A stretch of DNA of 64,000 nucleotides from Candidatus Poribacteria bacterium. Its GTDB lineage: Bacteria > Poribacteria > WGA-4E > WGA-3G. Positions 9,318-17,668 of the stretch are shown here, in pieces (the stretch's first letter is position 1; every line of letters starts with the position of its first letter). The notes below the pieces were generated by a model. That model ran no database searches. It saw nothing but the letters and a program-made list of their open reading frames with translations, and had not been told where the DNA came from. Location: contig JAJDWA010000002.1 of the NCBI GenBank assembly GCA_022825825.1, positions 1 through 64,000 on the forward strand, given 5' to 3'. The position numbers and the translations under genes are program-made.

Positions 9318-9906
9318 CTTTAGAAATTATCTCCTTACGGTTTTTCGATTTAGATTTGTTTTCCGATTTCGCTGTCTCTAACAACTGTGGTAGCACTGCA
9401 AAAGGTGAATTTACACTGGGTGTTTCAGATTCAATTTCATCTGTATTTTGACAAGGACAATGTTCCTTATTTAGATTTATACCGCACTCATAGCATAAAC
9501 CTTCACAGGTCTGTGAGCAGAGGGGCCAAACTGGTATCTGAATTACCAATGCTTGTCGGGCATCTTCAGAGATGTCAAACGTTTCACCATCATAGTAACG
9601 TTCTCCATCTTCAATCTCTCCGGGATTGTTAGTTGGTGTGAATTGCAGTTCAAAAGTTGCTGTGATGTCCTCTTCAAAAGGTTCAAGGCACTTACCGCAT
9701 TGCATTTCAACATCCGTGAATATCTCAGCTTTGACGTAAATATCATCTTCGCTGTGACGGAGTAGTTGAACGGTGCCCCGCACTGGATTGATAAATCGGA
9801 CATCCTCAAGATCTAATTCAAGCTGCGAAGTCGGGATTTCTACTTCATGATTATTGAAGACCCCGTCTTGAATGTATCTTACGTCAAAAACCAACGTGTC
9901 TTTCAT
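9298..9906 (-). CDS. yceD: YceD / DUF177 family protein
   Basis: A 202-residue DUF177 protein. In bacteria and plants the family is linked to 23S rRNA accumulation and almost always lies before rpmF. The conserved block CGKCLEPFEEDI is at about residues 70-80, with further Cys pairs CSQTCEGLCYECG and CPCQ near 130-150. The C-terminal tail after the last Cys is Ser/Lys-rich and may vary. It lies 17 nt downstream of hom, so the amino-acid gene and the fab operon may share a transcript. Confidence 0.9.
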   Translation of the reverse strand: MKDTLVFDVRYIQDGVFNNHEVEIPTSQLELDLEDVRFINPVRGTVQLLRHSEDDIYVKAEIFTDVEMQCGKCLEPFEEDITATFELQFTPTNNPGEIEDGERYYDGETFDISEDARQALVIQIPVWPLCSQTCEGLCYECGINLNKEHCPCQNTDEIESETPSVNSPFAVLPQLLETAKSENKSKSKNRKEIISKDGTSKT

Positions 9907-9923
9907 TGTTTTGTCTGGTGGAC

Positions 9924-11246
9924 CTAAAAGGCTACTTCTTCTTCAATTCTAATAAGTTTAGCATCACCTTTGACAACTTCAAGTGTGTAAATTTGTTCAA
10001 GCGCGGTTTTCATATTTTTTTCTCGCGCCTTATGTGTTAACATCATGAGTGAAACTGTATCGGTCCCGTGAGGCTCTTTTTGAATGACTGAGGCAATACT
10101 GATGTTATGGTTTCCTAATATGTTTCCTATACTTGCTAAAACTCCCGGCCGATCAATAACAACAAAACGGAGGTAGTAGCGTGTCTCAATGTCGTCAATA
10201 GAACAGACAGTAATTTCATTCTGCGAATTCGCAAGCCATGCTTGAGAGATTGGTGAACTTACGCCCCACTGGATAGATTTTGCAGCATCAATAATATCTG
10301 CTACAACGGCACTGGCAGTAGGCATTTCGCCTGCCCCCTGTCCGTAAAATAGCGTTGGCCCAACAGCCGATCCGATAACGCACACAGCATTGAATGCCCC
10401 GCCAACATTTGCTAATAAACTCCGCTCTGGCAGAAGTGTGGGATGTACGCGCGCTTCTACGCGATTGTCATCGGTTAATTTTGCAATGGCGAGCAGCTTG
10501 ATTACATAACCGAGTTCATGTGTATACTGAATCTCTTTCTGAGAAATGTCTGTGATACCTTCAACATGAAATTGGTCAACTGAGAGATTCACGCCGTAGG
10601 CAAGCGCGATGAGAAGTGTCAGCTTTTGTGCAGCATCAGTTCCATCAATATCAAGTGTCGGGTCGGCTTCAGCGTAACCTTTTTCCTGAGCATCTGTGAG
10701 CACATCGGCAAAATCAACACCATGTTCATTCATTTCTGTCAGCATATAGTTGCAAGTGCCGTTAACAATGCCATAAATGGATTGAATTTGGTTAGCAGTG
10801 AAACTTTCTTGGAGGGTTTTAATAATTGGGATGCCCCCCGCAGTGCTTGCCTCAAAATTAAGGCTTACCTGATGTTTTTGCGCTAACTGGAATAACTCAC
10901 TGCCATGTTCTGCTAAGAGCGCTTTGTTTGCTGTTACAACGTGCTTACCGTTTTGGATTGCACGGGTGATGAGCGAATGTGCCTCTGAAACACCACCGAT
11001 GAGCTCAACGACAATATCAATTTCGGGGTTATCAACAACTTCAGCGGGATCAGTCGTTAGACAGTCCGTAGGAAGTTCCACTCCTTCACGTGAAGCAGGA
11101 AGTGTCCGTTTCACCACTTTTTTTACGTATAATTGGATGCCACTATTTTGGGATACGAGTGTATTCTGATTTATCAGAATCTTGGAAACACCGGTACCGA
11201 CTGTTCCCCATCCCAAAATGCCTACATTAATACACGATTTATCCAC
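9924..11246 (-). CDS. hom: Homoserine dehydrogenase
   Basis: A 440-residue NAD(P)-dependent enzyme converting aspartate semialdehyde to homoserine, on the Thr/Met pathway. It has the Rossmann motif GILGWGTVGTGV, the signature GTCNYMLTEM, the catalytic region AYGVNLSVDQF, and a C-terminal ACT domain (RPGVLASIGNILGNHNISIA) implying feedback control. The open frame extends upstream into the tRNA gene, where it reads [14 protein letters not shown], a tRNA shadow. I therefore start at GTG 11246, with GAGG about 11 nt upstream. Confidence 0.95.
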   Translation of the reverse strand: MDKSCINVGILGWGTVGTGVSKILINQNTLVSQNSGIQLYVKKVVKRTLPASREGVELPTDCLTTDPAEVVDNPEIDIVVELIGGVSEAHSLITRAIQNGKHVVTANKALLAEHGSELFQLAQKHQVSLNFEASTAGGIPIIKTLQESFTANQIQSIYGIVNGTCNYMLTEMNEHGVDFADVLTDAQEKGYAEADPTLDIDGTDAAQKLTLLIALAYGVNLSVDQFHVEGITDISQKEIQYTHELGYVIKLLAIAKLTDDNRVEARVHPTLLPERSLLANVGGAFNAVCVIGSAVGPTLFYGQGAGEMPTASAVVADIIDAAKSIQWGVSSPISQAWLANSQNEITVCSIDDIETRYYLRFVVIDRPGVLASIGNILGNHNISIASVIQKEPHGTDTVSLMMLTHKAREKNMKTALEQIYTLEVVKGDAKLIRIEEEVAF

Positions 11247-11332
11247 GACTACAACTGCCTCTTTTCTAATGATCTTATTAACTGAAACTGGGCAAGCGAA
11301 CGGTATATCAATCCGCTTCAACACCCATAAAA

Positions 11333-11406
11333 TCGGGGCGACTGGATTCGAACCAGCGACCTCTTGAACCCCATTCAAGCGCGCTTCCGGGCTGCGCCAC
11401 GCCCCG
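11333..11406 (-). tRNA. tRNA-Pro (anticodon GGG)
   Basis: A full 74-nt cloverleaf reads on the minus strand. The acceptor arms are CGGGGCG / CGCCCCG. The D arm is GCGC...GCGC with loop AGCCCGGAA. The anticodon stem CTTGA / TCAAG has loop ATGGGGT, giving GGG. The variable loop is AGGTC and the T arm is GCTGG-TTCGAAT-CCAGT. The discriminator base is A and the 3' CCA is not encoded. It lies 86 nt upstream of hom on the same strand. Confidence 0.97.
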
Positions 11407-11501
11407 TTTTTAAATTTAATTACCCAATTATAGTATCACAAATTAGTGGAAAAGTCAAGAAAAATTGTTTTTAGCAAAATATAAAATACCCATACATTTT
11501 T

Positions 11502-11585
11502 TTATCTCACGGGACGTTTGTAGTCGATCAATTCATTGCAACTCGGACATTCGGTGTTGATTTGCTGCTTTGTGGAGGGTGTCAA
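11502..11585 (-). CDS. Possible 27-residue CxxC micro-ORF
   Basis: A leftward frame starting at TTG 11585 and overlapping the end of the hsdS remnant encodes 27 residues with a Cys-x2-Cys pair (TECPSCNELIDYKRPVR). The end is clean (TAA 11502). It looks like half a zinc ribbon and may be the tail of the same decayed locus rather than a gene. No SD is visible. Confidence 0.2.
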   Translation of the reverse strand: MTPSTKQQINTECPSCNELIDYKRPVR

Positions 11586-11764
11586 GTTGAATCCAACCAA
11601 TCAATAGCAGCCTGTTCGCCCTGCTCAATGGCAATCTCAACGGCGCGCTTGGCACACTTCAAGAGGTTTTTAGCGCAATTGTGTAAACGAAAGGATTCAA
11701 GCACTTTTTGCTGGATTTCAGTTTGTTTCTCTTGATGCAGAATAGGAATGACAAAAACGGGCTT
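11582..11764 (-). pseudogene. Remnant of a type I restriction specificity subunit (hsdS)
   Basis: A leftward frame without start codon, opened by a TAA at 11765-11767 and closed by TGA at 11582, encodes about 60 residues. PVFVIPILHQEKQTEIQQKV resembles the IP-P-L-EQ-EI motif at the start of the central/C-terminal helix of HsdS proteins. CAKRAVEIAIEQGEQAAIDW resembles their C-terminal end. No hsdM or hsdR is nearby, so this is a decayed fragment. Confidence 0.5.
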
Positions 11765-11792
11765 TTACGAGTCAAAGAAGAGTCAAATGGTT

Positions 11793-12827
11793 TTAGCGAG
11801 GCGGTAAATTTCCTGTCCATTCGCCAGCGTCATTAGAAACTCCCACAAACCCGCCATCGGGACCGGCACCTATGCGAGTAACGCGTATACCTGCATCGTT
11901 CCAGCTTTGCACAAGGCCTCCATATAGAGCAGCGTCTATGCGAATAACGCGTATACCTGCACCGTTAAAAACATCTATACTCCCGCCAAAAGAACGATCA
12001 CCAAGACCTTTAACATACATGCTCACAGCGCGTTCGCCTTTATTATTTAAGATATTCACAACACCGTTCCCATATCTATTAGCACCCATGATAGTAACGG
12101 GTTCCCCTGTGTTGTTAGCGGTTTCAACAGTACCGCCATATTCATAAACACCCATGGCGACAATAGACTCACCATCGTTGTTATAGGCTTTCACAACACC
12201 ACCATATCCATTAAAACCTATGTCAACAAGACTTTTGCCTTCGTTGCTCAGGGTTCCCATTATTCCGCCTTTACCGTCAGTAGCAGCCATAAGAGCAACG
12301 ATTTTACCTGCGTTGTTATGGGTTCGGATTGTGCCGCCTTCATCAGTAGCATTTATGCCCGCAACTATTTCACCTGCGTTGTTAGCGGTTACCACACTCC
12401 CCCCATGTTTAGCAGCACCTATCGCAAGAATTGTTTGACTACCATTGAAGAATTCCATAGTTGGTGTGTTGCCAGTTGTGTGTATTATAGTACCGAGGCC
12501 ACCGTCTTTGGGATGGATTGACAACCATCCCCCCTCAAGTGAGCCAATAGCAACGTTTCTTTTACCTTCTTTGTTATTGACAAGTATAGAACCATCTCCT
12601 TCAATGTCTCCGACGGTAACAATGGTTTCACCTTCGGCATTAACAACCCTTATTTTCCGTGTCACAATTTCATCGTAGACTTGTTGTGTTGTGGATTGTG
12701 TAACCTTTTCACCTATAGCTTGAGCCTGGATATTTTCAGTATGACTCGCGCAACCGATAATATATGCGGTGAAACTGATGAGTGCACCGATTATCATAAA
12801 CAATAAACGTTCGTAAATGCGTTTCAT
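11793..12827 (-). CDS. Repeat-built lipoprotein, predicted solenoid
   Basis: A 344-residue predicted lipoprotein. After a basic start (MKRIYERLL), a hydrophobic segment ends in a lipobox-like IIGC at about residue 25. From about residue 75 to the end the chain consists of roughly 20-25-residue repeats of the type GGxVxxxNNxGExVxxMG (for example GGVVKAYNNDGESIVAMG and GGTVETANNTGEPVTIMG). This pattern suggests a beta-solenoid exposed on the cell surface. The ATG at 12827 is used because AAGGAG lies 8 nt upstream; the longer frame begins without SD inside the preceding ORF. Function is unknown. Confidence 0.75.
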   Translation of the reverse strand: MKRIYERLLFMIIGALISFTAYIIGCASHTENIQAQAIGEKVTQSTTQQVYDEIVTRKIRVVNAEGETIVTVGDIEGDGSILVNNKEGKRNVAIGSLEGGWLSIHPKDGGLGTIIHTTGNTPTMEFFNGSQTILAIGAAKHGGSVVTANNAGEIVAGINATDEGGTIRTHNNAGKIVALMAATDGKGGIMGTLSNEGKSLVDIGFNGYGGVVKAYNNDGESIVAMGVYEYGGTVETANNTGEPVTIMGANRYGNGVVNILNNKGERAVSMYVKGLGDRSFGGSIDVFNGAGIRVIRIDAALYGGLVQSWNDAGIRVTRIGAGPDGGFVGVSNDAGEWTGNLPPR

Positions 12828-12841
12828 TTGGGATTCTCCTT

Positions 12842-13039
12842 TTATTTTCCTTTGGATAGCACAACGTTTTGATATTCTATCCACTTTAGTTTACCTTCTT
12901 TGCCAAATTTTGGCAATCCTAACGTATCACCGATGATTTCGTCGGTGTGGTTGACAATTTTAGAATTTTGTTTTCGGTTATCATAGACTTGCCCAATTTT
13001 AAAGTTCTCCGTTTCGTTTTTTAGGTAGGATTTTGCCAT
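12842..13039 (-). CDS. Small hypothetical protein upstream of the lipoprotein
   Basis: A 65-residue frame rich in Lys/Asn (NFKIGQVYDNRKQNSKIVN) ends 14 nt before the lipoprotein start, with the lipoprotein SD next to its stop, so the two could be co-translated. No SD precedes its own ATG. The sequence could be the C-terminus of a once longer gene. Not recognised. Confidence 0.35.
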   Translation of the reverse strand: MAKSYLKNETENFKIGQVYDNRKQNSKIVNHTDEIIGDTLGLPKFGKEGKLKWIEYQNVVLSKGK

Positions 13040-13079
13040 GAAACAGTGAAGTTGTCAAGGTAAATATTAATAAAAAGGT

Positions 13080-13108
13080 TTGACTTTTGCTTGCTTATAT
13101 GTTATGCT
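13080..13108 (+). promoter_or_regulatory. Sigma-70-type promoter for the DUF4238 gene
   Basis: TTGACT at 13080-13085, a 17-nt spacer and TATGCT at 13103-13108 form a good -35/-10 pair, about 70 nt upstream of the ATG at 13181. Confidence 0.55.
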
Positions 13109-13180
13109 ATAGTTTGTTTTTAGTTATAGATTTTCAACTCGCTGCGAGAGATGATTTTTGCGTGTATAGGAGATAATATT

Positions 13181-14203
13181 ATGCCTGCAAAAAGACACCA
13201 TTATTTACCGCAATTCTACTTACGAGGTTTCTTAAAACACAACAGTCAACAACTTACTGTGATTAACTTAGATGATGGCGAATTTTTCAAAACAAGCACT
13301 AAAAACGTAGGAATTGAAACAGATTGGAATCGAGTTTGTGATGACAGATCCTCCATTGAAGAGCACTTCGCAAAAATAGACGGTGCTACCTCACGAGTTC
13401 TTAAGAAAATAATTGAAAATGAAACTCTCCCAACGGATATAGATGATATATGTTTGCTTTATTATTTTATTGCAAGGTTATCCGTTCATAATCCATCTAT
13501 GAGGAATCGTCTAAAAGAGGATAGGATCAAGCATTTAAAACATGTTGCAAGATGGCAAACTTCAAGTCCAGGTATTTATTATGATGCCAACAAGAATAAA
13601 GATATAGATAAATTGGCACCATACGAACGTATGAAAAAAGCGGTAGAGAATTTAGAAGAAGGCAAATATAAAATAAGTTTTGGGCACGGTTATTTTCTTC
13701 AACATGAATCCAAGTTTATAGAGGAAGATCTAATTCCTTTGTTCTTGAAGTTAAATTGGTCACTATTGATAACGGAAGATCAGGCAGGGAGTTTTGTCTG
13801 TTCTGATCGGCCTGTTTTCATGAATACGACATTTAGCCAGATTCCTGGCGAAACAAAGCTAATTCCCGGCTTAACATTTTCACTGCCTTTAAATCGGCGG
13901 ATGTGTTTGTATGCTGATAGCCTCGGTTTTTTGCCTATAACCCGTTATATTCGTAAAGAAGACGTATTAGACAATTCATCATTAAGTGTTCCATTTCTTA
14001 ATAGCAGAACGATATATACGGCACAACGTCATATATATGCTGGCGATCTAAATTGGGAAATGGCAACTGCTACTGGCGGAAAGAGGAATGCGGATTCTCT
14101 CATCGGCAAAAATATTGAAAATGTGATAAAGGCTTGGTTTAACGCATATCACTTTGAAGACGATTCTCTGAAAAACTTAGCACTTGATACAGTTCGATCT
14201 TAG
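13181..14203 (+). CDS. DUF4238 domain protein
   Basis: A 340-residue protein with the DUF4238 hallmark at its very N-terminus, KRHHYLPQFYLRGF, and a later conserved segment WSLLITEDQAGSFVCSDRPV (about residues 195-215) followed by FSLPLNRRMCLYA. The family is widespread in bacteria, often in accessory regions, with no established activity. The ATG at 13181 follows AGGAGA by 7 nt; the longer frame (13151) lacks an SD and would start inside the 5' leader. It is a single-gene unit with its own promoter. Confidence 0.85.
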   Translation: MPAKRHHYLPQFYLRGFLKHNSQQLTVINLDDGEFFKTSTKNVGIETDWNRVCDDRSSIEEHFAKIDGATSRVLKKIIENETLPTDIDDICLLYYFIARLSVHNPSMRNRLKEDRIKHLKHVARWQTSSPGIYYDANKNKDIDKLAPYERMKKAVENLEEGKYKISFGHGYFLQHESKFIEEDLIPLFLKLNWSLLITEDQAGSFVCSDRPVFMNTTFSQIPGETKLIPGLTFSLPLNRRMCLYADSLGFLPITRYIRKEDVLDNSSLSVPFLNSRTIYTAQRHIYAGDLNWEMATATGGKRNADSLIGKNIENVIKAWFNAYHFEDDSLKNLALDTVRS

Positions 14204-14319
14204 GTTTCTTATATGAGAAATAATCTCCAAAGCGTAGCATGTCACTACTTACTGCACATAGTTGTTCGGAGGTGGAATAGGGTTATTTAGTTTTAAGAAT
14301 TATCCATTGAAAGTGATTG

Positions 14320-14370
14320 CAAAAAAAAACTTGGCAGAACATCAAAATCGTTAAATGTTCTGCCAAGTTT
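14320..14370 (-). terminator. Rho-independent terminator of the epimerase gene
   Basis: A 16-bp perfect inverted repeat (14327-14342 with 14355-14370, arm AAACTTGGCAGAACAT) is followed, on the minus strand, by a run of T. This gives a strong terminator for the leftward gene at 14492-15256. The rest of the 14204-14491 gap contains only the hairpin repeat listed next. Confidence 0.8.
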
Positions 14371-14416
14371 GTATATGGTGAATTATAAAAACAAATAGAC
14401 ACTTTCTTCCCCGGTA

Positions 14417-14438
14417 GGCGAGGTTTCCTAACCTCGCC
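14417..14438 (+). repeat. Dispersed hairpin repeat, GGCGAGG-stem type
   Basis: Perfect 9-bp arms GGCGAGGTT (14417-14425) and AACCTCGCC (14430-14438) around loop TCCT, preceded by CCCCGGTA. It is the same element as at 54398 and 40953 but with two compensatory stem changes. Confidence 0.85.
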
Positions 14439-14491
14439 GATGCAGAGTGTCCAAATAATTCTAAAATCTACCATAATTCCAGCGTTTTGCG

Positions 14492-15256
14492 TTACGAAAG
14501 CCCCATCGCTTGCAAGTTCTTAAGGCTGATACCTAAACTTTCAAATGGGTCGCGTTCATAGCAGGAATCTTGTTCAACAATATACCATTCAACTTCAGCG
14601 TATTCACACGCATTCAAGATAGCCTCCCAATTGAGGTTGCCTTCACCGACTTCAGCATATCGCTGTGCGTTTCCTACAACTGCCATATCTTTAAGATGGA
14701 CAATATGTGCGCGTCCCTTTAATTTGCGAATCCACTCGGCAGGATCGCCCCCACCGTGTTGAATCCAGTAGGTATCAATTTCACTATTAAAATATTTCGG
14801 ATCGCTCTCTTCATATAAGATTTGCAACCCGGTGCGTCCATTATAACGTTCCAGTTCAAAACTGTGATTGTGATAGGAAAAAGTTAAGCCACCTTCAGCA
14901 AGCCGTGCTGCAACTTCGGAGGCTTCTTTTGCAAATTTTGCATAACCTTCTGTGCTACGATATTCACCGGGGAGTCCGCCTATTGCTGCGTGTTTGCAAC
15001 CCCACAAGTTATGTTCATCAATGACGGCTTGTGGTTCATCCCGCATCCGTGCATAACTGGTGTGTGTGGCGCAGATCGTGATGCCTTCATTGTCAATTAT
15101 CTTTTTGAGTGCTTCAGGTTCAATCGGACCGAGTGCTGAACATTGGACAGCCTCGTAACCGAGTTGCTTGACCTTTTTCATAGTTTCCGCAATGTCGGAT
15201 TCGGTTTTGGTGAATTCCCTGAGTGTATAAAGTTGTGCTGCAAGTTGTGTTGCCAT
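14492..15256 (-). CDS. Sugar phosphate isomerase/epimerase (xylose isomerase-like)
   Basis: A 254-residue TIM-barrel protein of the AP endonuclease 2/xylose-isomerase-like superfamily. Likely metal ligands are visible in SYHNHSFEL (about residues 125-133), EIDTYWIQHGG (about 160), IVHLKDM (about 190) and the final EQD (about 230). The family interconverts ketoses or acts on inositol derivatives; the substrate is not predictable here. The start is ATG 15256, with AGGAG 6 nt upstream; the longer frame reads through the leader. It is monocistronic, ended by a strong terminator. Confidence 0.9.
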   Translation of the reverse strand: MATQLAAQLYTLREFTKTESDIAETMKKVKQLGYEAVQCSALGPIEPEALKKIIDNEGITICATHTSYARMRDEPQAVIDEHNLWGCKHAAIGGLPGEYRSTEGYAKFAKEASEVAARLAEGGLTFSYHNHSFELERYNGRTGLQILYEESDPKYFNSEIDTYWIQHGGGDPAEWIRKLKGRAHIVHLKDMAVVGNAQRYAEVGEGNLNWEAILNACEYAEVEWYIVEQDSCYERDPFESLGISLKNLQAMGLS

Positions 15257-15384
15257 AATTTCTCCTTTTGTGGACGATGTGTTTTGTGATAGTATAATCA
15301 TAGGAGGATCAGATGTCAAGGCAAAATTTAATGTGAAAATAAATTAATTTGCATATAAAGGCCGAATTTTGATAAAATTGATAC

Positions 15385-15738
15385 ATGATGAATCCTTTTT
15401 TCTTTGGCAGTAGTGGACGAGGTATATTTCGTTTTCTACGTATTTTTCTTCATTTTCCGAACTTCATTCGGTTGACGATGCGGCTTTTCCGAGACAAACG
15501 CGTGCCAGTCTATCGGAAGGCGATACTTATTATTTTCCAAATTCTTGCAGGTATTTTTGCTATTGCTTACTTTGTGTATCCCTTTGATGCTGATTTTATT
15601 CTTCCGATTATTGGTCGTATAGACGATCTTGTTATCGGCGCGTTTGTGATCCTCGTGCCGGGCGCGTGGTTATTTATCAAGTCATGTCCAGAACATATTG
15701 TGCGAGAACATGTGGATAGAATTTCACGTGGCGAGTAA
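15385..15738 (+). CDS. DUF1232 (YkvA-like) membrane protein
   Basis: A 117-residue protein with a basic N-terminal half (LFRDKRVPVYRK) and two hydrophobic segments. It matches the DUF1232 pattern in which a K-x-P-x-Y-R-K stretch leads into a helix, then Y-P-D (here YFVYPFDADFILPIIGRIDD) and a second helix. Function of the family is unknown. It precedes the HtrA gene by 122 nt on the same strand and may share its transcript. Confidence 0.75.
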   Translation: MMNPFFFGSSGRGIFRFLRIFLHFPNFIRLTMRLFRDKRVPVYRKAILIIFQILAGIFAIAYFVYPFDADFILPIIGRIDDLVIGAFVILVPGAWLFIKSCPEHIVREHVDRISRGE

Positions 15739-15860
15739 AATCGTAATTTTTATGAACTTTTTTGCAACTTTATTTTCTAATAGGTGTGTTTTTAGAACGT
15801 AAACACAAAAAAATTAAAAAGCCCTTTTACGGACTAAGAAATAATTGGAGGTTTTATACC

Positions 15861-17570
15861 ATGTTAAATTTCAGACACATACTCGGCAGACGCGCGGCAC
15901 TACTTTTAATATTAGCCGGACTTGCCGTTGCAGTGGGATTTGTGATTAATCAAGGTGGAGATGAGTTCGTTGTCCCAACCGCAATTGGCGACACGAATGA
16001 AACTCCTCAAGAATTAGAAGATTTTCAGTATTTAGAACGAGCGAATCGCGCATTCATCAATTTGGTAGAGCGAACGAAACCATCTATTGTGCAAATAACA
16101 ATAAAACGAAAAGTTCCGTTGATGTCTTCCAGAATACGAGTAATTCCACCGGATGGACGAGGACGAGTAATTCCGCCGGAAGGAATGAATGAAGAAGAGT
16201 TTAGACGTAGATTTGAAGGTGACCCAGATATCGAGCGTTTCTACAGATTCTTTTTTGAAGACCCCACACCAAATGAACCTATACCCCCGCGTTCCGTTGA
16301 AGGTATCGGTTCCGGTGTAATTGTCAGCGAGGATGGTTATATTCTTACGAATAACCATGTTATTGATAGGGCAAATGAAATTACTGTTACCCTTCCAAGC
16401 GGTAAAGAATACAAGGCGGAATTAATCGGACGGGACCCTGCTGGTACTGGAGTCAGCGGTACTGATTTAGCAGTTCTCAAGATAGATGCTAAGGACCTCC
16501 CTGCCCTCCCGTTTGGTGATTCAGACGCGCTTGAAGTGGGGGAATGGGTCGTCGCAATTGGAACACCGTTTAACCTCTCACAAACCGTAACACGCGGTAT
16601 TGTGAGTGCGAAAAACCGAGCCAGTACCAGTATTCAGTATAGTAACTTCATACAAACGGATGCTCCAATTAATCAAGGGAACAGTGGCGGTGCACTGATT
16701 AATATTCGGGGTGAATTGGTTGGTATTAATACCTATATTGCTACCGATAGGTTAGACTTTGGAAATGCAGGTATCGGTTTTGCCATTCCAAGTAATACTG
16801 CAGAAAAGTTGCTGCCTCAACTGATTGAGCATGGGGAAATCATCCGTGGTTGGCTCGGGATAACGATGAGATCAGTTAGTCACGATTTAGCTGAAAAACT
16901 TGATTTTGATAAACCGCGCGGTGCACTTGTCATTGAAGTTGGACCGGATAGTCCTGCAGAAAAAAGCGGAATTCAGCATGGAGATATTATCCTTGAATTT
17001 AATAAAGAGTTTATTCGTGACTCTTCTCATTTGATGCACGCTGTCGGGGCAACGCCGGTTGGTACATCTGTCCGAATAAAAGTTCTCCGAAATGGAAAAG
17101 AGAGAGAATTGACTGTAAAATTGGAGAAACGGACTGAAGAAGTTATAGCACGTCTCCGCTCGCGTGTTAATCCTGAACCCGTGCCGATGCCTGTTGAAGA
17201 ACTGCCGGAAACGGAGGAGTTTGCTGGAATGCAGGCACAAGAGTTGACACCGGAACTTGCCAAACGTTACGGACACAAGGATGAAACAGGTGTCATCGTT
17301 ATGAAGGTTGAGGCAGTTAGCGAGGCTGCGGAAATGGGTATTCAAAAAGGGTATCTCATCAAGGAGATTGATTATAATCCCATTGAAAACCTGAAAGACT
17401 ACAAAAAAATCGTCGAAGAATTGAAAGAAAGCGGCGAAAAGTTTGCACTCGTTTATGTCACAGACCTGAACCACCGCGGGAATTATGTGATGTTAGAGAT
17501 TAATCCCAGGGATGAAATACGTGAAAAGCTGGAAAACCTCAAGAAGAGAATTAATCCCGAAGACCGGTAG
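15861..17570 (+). CDS. HtrA/DegP-type serine protease with two PDZ domains
   Basis: A 569-residue envelope protease. A signal-anchor helix (ALLLILAGLAVAVGFVI) is at about residues 13-30. The trypsin-like domain carries His about 166 (LTNNHVIDRA), Asp about 202 (GTDLAVLKI) and Ser about 275 (QGNSGGAL). Two PDZ domains follow, at about 335-430 (RGWLGITM...GDIILEFN) and 460-560. A Pro/Arg-rich insertion (RGRVIPPEGMNEEEFRRRFE) before the protease core corresponds to the LA loop. ATG 15861 is chosen for GGAGG 10 nt upstream. It degrades or chaperones misfolded envelope proteins by family analogy. Confidence 0.95.
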   Translation: MLNFRHILGRRAALLLILAGLAVAVGFVINQGGDEFVVPTAIGDTNETPQELEDFQYLERANRAFINLVERTKPSIVQITIKRKVPLMSSRIRVIPPDGRGRVIPPEGMNEEEFRRRFEGDPDIERFYRFFFEDPTPNEPIPPRSVEGIGSGVIVSEDGYILTNNHVIDRANEITVTLPSGKEYKAELIGRDPAGTGVSGTDLAVLKIDAKDLPALPFGDSDALEVGEWVVAIGTPFNLSQTVTRGIVSAKNRASTSIQYSNFIQTDAPINQGNSGGALINIRGELVGINTYIATDRLDFGNAGIGFAIPSNTAEKLLPQLIEHGEIIRGWLGITMRSVSHDLAEKLDFDKPRGALVIEVGPDSPAEKSGIQHGDIILEFNKEFIRDSSHLMHAVGATPVGTSVRIKVLRNGKERELTVKLEKRTEEVIARLRSRVNPEPVPMPVEELPETEEFAGMQAQELTPELAKRYGHKDETGVIVMKVEAVSEAAEMGIQKGYLIKEIDYNPIENLKDYKKIVEELKESGEKFALVYVTDLNHRGNYVMLEINPRDEIREKLENLKKRINPEDR

Positions 17571-17599
17571 GTTTATGAGTAGACTCTAAATTAAAACTT

Positions 17600-17653
17600 G
17601 AAGGATAGTCGTTTTTGTGATACACTTCTGAAAATGACTATCCTTCTTTATTT
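17600..17653 (+). terminator. Terminator after the HtrA gene
   Basis: Inverted repeat GAAGGATAGTC (17600-17610) / GACTATCCTTC (17636-17646), followed by TTTATTT. The 25-nt loop is long, but the stem is perfect and it lies 30 nt after the stop. Confidence 0.65.
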
Positions 17654-17668
17654 AAGAGGTTGAGTTTC

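Noticed and set aside
11247-11378. Upstream extension of the homoserine dehydrogenase frame
   Set aside because: It reads through the tRNA-Pro gene, giving the well-known tRNA-shadow peptide; hom starts at GTG 11246.
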